Both the position numbers and the translations under genes were made by a program. The notes beneath the pieces were generated by a model that had not been told where the DNA came from, ran no database searches, and worked only from the letters and a program-made list of their open reading frames with translations. DNA of 7,597 nt from assembly GCA_964012875.1 (NCBI GenBank), contig CAXGUU010000159.1, positions 1-7,597 on the forward strand, given 5' to 3'. The first letter of the stretch is position 1; every line of letters begins with the position of its first letter. Positions 4,289-7,597 of this stretch are shown here, piece after piece. This DNA comes from CAXGUU01 sp964012875 (lineage in GTDB: Bacteria; Pseudomonadota; Gammaproteobacteria; Ga0077536).

Positions 4289-7120
4289 ATGCAACCTCCT
4301 TCTTGCTTGTTTAGCGGCAATGCGCCGTTCGTCGAGTCCCTCTACGAGGCGTGGCTCGAATATCCTGCTAGCGTTTCCGACGAATGGCGAAGCTACTTCG
4401 ATGAGGTTGCAAAGGGTCAGGCTGCATCGGAGCAACGCCATTCGACGGTCCAGGCTCGTATGCTGGAGATTGCCGAATCCGCGCACTCAAGGTCGACAGC
4501 TGCCTCGCCGAGCGGCGATCCCGATCTCGCGCAAAAGCAAGTGTCAGTCCTGCAATTGATTAACGCCTACCGCTTTCGCGGTCACCGCCAGGCCAACCTT
4601 GACCCGCTGAATCAATATGAGCGCCCGGTCGTTGCTGACCTGGACCCCGAATATCACGATCTCACCGGTGCCGACATGGACCGTGTCTTCAACGCTGGCT
4701 CGCTGCAGGGCGTCGAGCAGGCGAGTTTGCGCGAAATCCTGGACATCGTGCGCACCACATACTGTGGCACGATCGGCGCCGAATACATGCACATCGTTGA
4801 GACGAGCCAGAAACGGTGGATACAACAGCGCCTCGAGGCTTCCCGCTCCCGTCCGGCATTCGATGCGGAAAAGCGCAAACGTATCCTGTCAAAGGTTATC
4901 GCGGCCGGCTCTCTGGAAGAATACCTGCATACAAAATACGTAGGTCAGAAACGATTTTCGCTCGAAGGCGGTGAAAGCGCCATTGCGCTGTTCGATCAGA
5001 TTGTCGAAGACGCTGGCAACCACGGGGTCAAAGAATGCGTCGTTGGTATGGCTCACCGCGGACGCCTCAATGTGCTGGTTAATATTATCGGCAAACATCC
5101 CTCGAGGCTGTTCGAAGAGTTTGAAGGTAAGGGGCCAACGGACGCGCGACTGGGCGATGTTAAGTACCACCTCGGCTATTCGTCTGACATAGAGACACCA
5201 GGCGGCTCGTTGCACCTTACACTGGCATTCAATCCGTCTCACCTCGAGATTATCGACCCGGTCGTGGAGGGTTCGGTCCGTGCGCGTCAGGATCGCCGGG
5301 CCGACACGGAAAGAAACAAAGTACTACCGCTCTTGATCCATGGCGATGCTGCATTCGCTGGGCAGGGCGTCGTCATGGAGACATTCAACCTGTCTCAAAC
5401 ACGGGGCTATTCAACGGGCGGCACCGTTCACGTGATTATCAACAACCAAATCGGATTTACGACCAGCGACCCGCTTGACTCCCGCTCTACACTTTATTGC
5501 ACTGACGTCGCAAAGATGGTGCAGGCGCCAATCTTTCATGTGAACGGCGATGACCCGGATGCCGTCGCGATGGCTGCGCAAATGGCGGTTGATTTCCGTA
5601 TGGAGTTCAACAAGGACGTGGTCATCGACATGATTTGCTACCGCAAGCACGGCCATTCCGAAGCCGATGAACCGGCGGCGACGCAGCCGGTTATGTACCA
5701 CCACATTCGGAATCATCCCGGCGTTCGAAGAATTTATACCGACAAGCTGATTTCTGAAGGCGTGATCACAGAAGGGGACGCAGAAGCGATGGCGTCGGAA
5801 TACATCAATGCCCTGGAAAACAATGTTGTGGTTTCCCGGCCCTACGCCAACGTTGTGGACAGCCGCTATAACATCAATTTCGAGCCATTCCGTGATTCTC
5901 ACTGGCGCACTGAAGTTGAAACATGTCTGTCGGCCGCTGAAGTCAAAAAACTGACCCAACGTTTCACGCAAGTGCCCGACGGTTTCAATCTACACCGGGC
6001 AGTAAAACGCCTGATTAGCGATCGCCAGTTAATGGGCTGTGGCGACAAAGATGCCGATTGGGGATACGCCGAAACCCTCGCCTACGCATCGTTGATTACG
6101 ACTGGTTCCCCGGTACGCATTTCCGGACAGGACAGCGGGCGTGGCACATTTTTCCATCGCCACGCAGTCATGCACGACCAAAAGACCGGAGAGACCCACC
6201 TGCCGCTACAAAACATGGCCAGCGATCAGGCGCCATTTCTGGTTATAAACTCAACGCTGTCCGAAGAAGCGGTACTGGCTTACGACTTCGGCTACGCAAG
6301 CTCTGCACCTAACACCCTCGTAATCTGGGAGGCACAATTCGGCGATTTTGCCAACGGCGCCCAGGTCGTAATCGATCAATTCATCGCATCTTGCGAGGAA
6401 AAATGGGGTCGATATTGCGGCCTGGTCATGTTGCTGCCGCACGGCTACGACGGGCAAGGACCGGAACATTCCTCGGCTCGGCTGGAACGTTACTTGCAAC
6501 TTTGCGCAGAGGACAACATGCAGGTCTGCTACCCCACTACGCCGGCCCAGATGTTTCATATGCTGCGCCGGCAAATGTTGCGGCCCTACCGCAAGCCCCT
6601 GATCGTGATGAGTCCGAAAAGCTTACTGCGTCATAAATTATCGGTCTCGCCCTTAAGCGATATCACCGACGGCGGTTTTCAGACGGTAATTGATGAAATC
6701 GATGTGCTGGACAAAGAAAAGGTGACTCGCCTGTTAGTTTGCAGCGGAAAGGTCTATTTCGATCTACTCGAAGCAAGGCGGAAAAACGGCCTCCATAACT
6801 GCGCCATCATCCGCCTTGAACAGCTCTACCCATTTCCGCGCGAGGAAGTTGAGGCGATCGTGAATAGCTACCCCAATGCTGAGGAAATGGTGTGGGTTCA
6901 GGAAGAACCGCGCAATCAGGGCGCCTGGTCAACTTTGTTGTCGACACGTCACCTCGGCGGGTGCTTCGATCAGAGTAAGCCACTGATCTGCGTTGCCCGA
7001 CCGTATTCTGCGTCGCCGGCAGTCGGCTATGCCTCGCTTCACCGCGAGCAGCAAAACGAACTTGTGGGCTTAGCCCTGCAACTTGACCAATCAGAACCAA
7101 GCCAAAAGAAATCGGCCTGA
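4289..7120 (+). CDS. sucA: 2-oxoglutarate dehydrogenase E1 component (thiamine diphosphate-dependent)
   Basis: SucA decarboxylates 2-oxoglutarate using thiamine diphosphate and passes the succinyl group to the lipoyl arm of SucB, within the cytoplasmic complex feeding succinyl-CoA to the TCA cycle. The 943-residue product is close to E. coli SucA (933 aa). Residues about 5-40 form the short N-terminal domain that in the family binds the E2 core (SGNAPFVESLYEAWLEYP). The catalytic domain follows, with His256 in AHRGR and His294 in KYHLG matching E. coli His260 and His298. The cofactor motif runs from Gly352-Asp353 (HGDAA) to Asn385-Asn386 (NNQ), with the 33-residue Asp-Asn spacing of the E. 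coli enzyme. The transketolase-like pyrimidine domain spans about 590-775 (SGRGTFFHRH at 616-625, LSEEAV near 657-662, EAQFGDFANGAQ). The C-terminal domain ends with NQGAW and SPAVGYASLH. The start is the ATG at 4289. sucB follows after 35 nt, so the two are almost certainly co-transcribed. Confidence 0.98.
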   Translation: MQPPSCLFSGNAPFVESLYEAWLEYPASVSDEWRSYFDEVAKGQAASEQRHSTVQARMLEIAESAHSRSTAASPSGDPDLAQKQVSVLQLINAYRFRGHRQANLDPLNQYERPVVADLDPEYHDLTGADMDRVFNAGSLQGVEQASLREILDIVRTTYCGTIGAEYMHIVETSQKRWIQQRLEASRSRPAFDAEKRKRILSKVIAAGSLEEYLHTKYVGQKRFSLEGGESAIALFDQIVEDAGNHGVKECVVGMAHRGRLNVLVNIIGKHPSRLFEEFEGKGPTDARLGDVKYHLGYSSDIETPGGSLHLTLAFNPSHLEIIDPVVEGSVRARQDRRADTERNKVLPLLIHGDAAFAGQGVVMETFNLSQTRGYSTGGTVHVIINNQIGFTTSDPLDSRSTLYCTDVAKMVQAPIFHVNGDDPDAVAMAAQMAVDFRMEFNKDVVIDMICYRKHGHSEADEPAATQPVMYHHIRNHPGVRRIYTDKLISEGVITEGDAEAMASEYINALENNVVVSRPYANVVDSRYNINFEPFRDSHWRTEVETCLSAAEVKKLTQRFTQVPDGFNLHRAVKRLISDRQLMGCGDKDADWGYAETLAYASLITTGSPVRISGQDSGRGTFFHRHAVMHDQKTGETHLPLQNMASDQAPFLVINSTLSEEAVLAYDFGYASSAPNTLVIWEAQFGDFANGAQVVIDQFIASCEEKWGRYCGLVMLLPHGYDGQGPEHSSARLERYLQLCAEDNMQVCYPTTPAQMFHMLRRQMLRPYRKPLIVMSPKSLLRHKLSVSPLSDITDGGFQTVIDEIDVLDKEKVTRLLVCSGKVYFDLLEARRKNGLHNCAIIRLEQLYPFPREEVEAIVNSYPNAEEMVWVQEEPRNQGAWSTLLSTRHLGGCFDQSKPLICVARPYSASPAVGYASLHREQQNELVGLALQLDQSEPSQKKSA

Positions 7121-7140
7121 ACAGACCAACCTCGAAGCTT

Positions 7141-7146
7141 TAGGAG
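7141..7146 (+). promoter_or_regulatory. Ribosome binding site of sucB (TAGGAG)
   Basis: TAGGAG lies 9 nt before the GTG at 7156. No ATG in this frame occurs near the conserved N-terminus of the lipoyl domain, so this site decides the GTG start. Confidence 0.75.
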
Positions 7147-7155
7147 TGCATCGCC

Positions 7156-7597
7156 GTGTTAGTTGAAGTCAAAGTACCTGTACTTGCCGAATCGGTTCCA
7201 GACGCGACCCTTCTGGACTGGTACAAGCAGGTCGGTGAACGGGTCGAGATGGGCGACAATTTGATCGACCTTGAAACCGATAAAGTCACGCTCGAAATCG
7301 CCGCGCCCAACGCGGGCGTGATCAAAGAACTATGTAAACAGACCGGCGACGTGGTTCTGAGCGATGACGTACTGGCAGTCATCGACACGGAAGGTGTAGC
7401 CGTCGAATCCATGTCTGTGCCAGAGGCCGATTCTGCAACACCGTCGGGTTCGATCGATGATGATGCCAAACTCGGCCCGGCGGTCCGCAAGCTCGTCGAA
7501 GAATACGGCCTTGACGCCAGCGACATTGCCGGCAGCGGCAAAGACGGTCGCGTGACCAAGGGGGACGTATTAGCCCATATCGAACAATTATCGAACA
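7156..7597 (+). CDS. sucB: Dihydrolipoyl succinyltransferase (E2 of 2-oxoglutarate dehydrogenase), N-terminal part
   Basis: E2 carries the succinyl group from SucA on a lipoyl-lysine and transfers it to coenzyme A; it also forms the structural core of the complex. The first 147 codons are visible before the window ends. Residues about 1-77 are a lipoyl domain (VKVPVLAESVPDATL, LIDLETDKV) with the lipoylated lysine at Lys43 in the ETDKV turn. Residues about 78-104 are an acidic, Ser/Ala/Pro-containing linker. Residues 105-142 are the peripheral subunit-binding domain (LGPAVRKLVEEYGLDASDI, GSGKDGRVTKGDVL), which in the family docks E3 or E1. The catalytic domain lies outside the window. The start is a GTG preceded by TAGGAG; the sequence after it matches the family N-terminus. 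PESV/AESV-type N-terminal wording and the position 35 nt after sucA identify it as the succinyl rather than acetyl enzyme. Confidence 0.96.
   Translation, partial: MLVEVKVPVLAESVPDATLLDWYKQVGERVEMGDNLIDLETDKVTLEIAAPNAGVIKELCKQTGDVVLSDDVLAVIDTEGVAVESMSVPEADSATPSGSIDDDAKLGPAVRKLVEEYGLDASDIAGSGKDGRVTKGDVLAHIEQLSN

Noticed and set aside
5411..5971. 186-codon minus-strand frame inside sucA
   Set aside because: Antisense shadow of the sucA coding sequence, which is well conserved throughout this segment.
7140..7559. 139-codon minus-strand frame over sucB
   Set aside because: Antisense shadow of the E2 lipoyl and subunit-binding domains.

Overview
The window reads as a chromosomal segment of a Gammaproteobacterium or close relative. 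The evidence is an RppH-type Nudix hydrolase with the family numbering intact, a type 2 NAD malate dehydrogenase like those of Xanthomonas and Burkholderia relatives, and a sucA-sucB (2-oxoglutarate dehydrogenase E1-E2) gene order. No species can be named from the sequence alone. I see no insertion sequence, transposase, tRNA, rRNA, CRISPR array or phage gene.

Layout. Positions 1-211 (minus strand) hold the N-terminal part of a secreted protein, cut by the window edge. Its visible end runs into a Gly-Asp-Glu-Leu-Leu repeat. Positions 212 to about 1523 are gene-poor, with short open frames, a 7-bp tandem repeat and an AT-rich stretch carrying a 20-bp inverted repeat. Positions 1524-2248 (plus) hold two small secreted proteins overlapping by ATGA, which I do not recognise. 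Positions 2258-3839 (minus) hold mdh followed by rppH. Positions 3840-4288 are a 449-bp divergent intergenic region. Positions 4289-7597 (plus) hold sucA and the start of sucB.

How the genes relate. mdh makes oxaloacetate from malate, and sucA/sucB encode two of the three components of the complex that turns 2-oxoglutarate into succinyl-CoA, so the right half is a TCA-cycle block transcribed outward from a shared intergenic region. rppH (RNA 5'-end processing) lies 91 nt downstream of mdh on the same strand and may share its transcript. The secreted pair converges on rppH with only 9 bp between stop codons.

The least understood content is the left third: the coupled secreted pair and the repeat-bearing secreted protein. 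The right two thirds is conventional central metabolism. I found nothing that amounts to a demonstrable new system; the secreted pair is the best candidate for uncharacterised biology.
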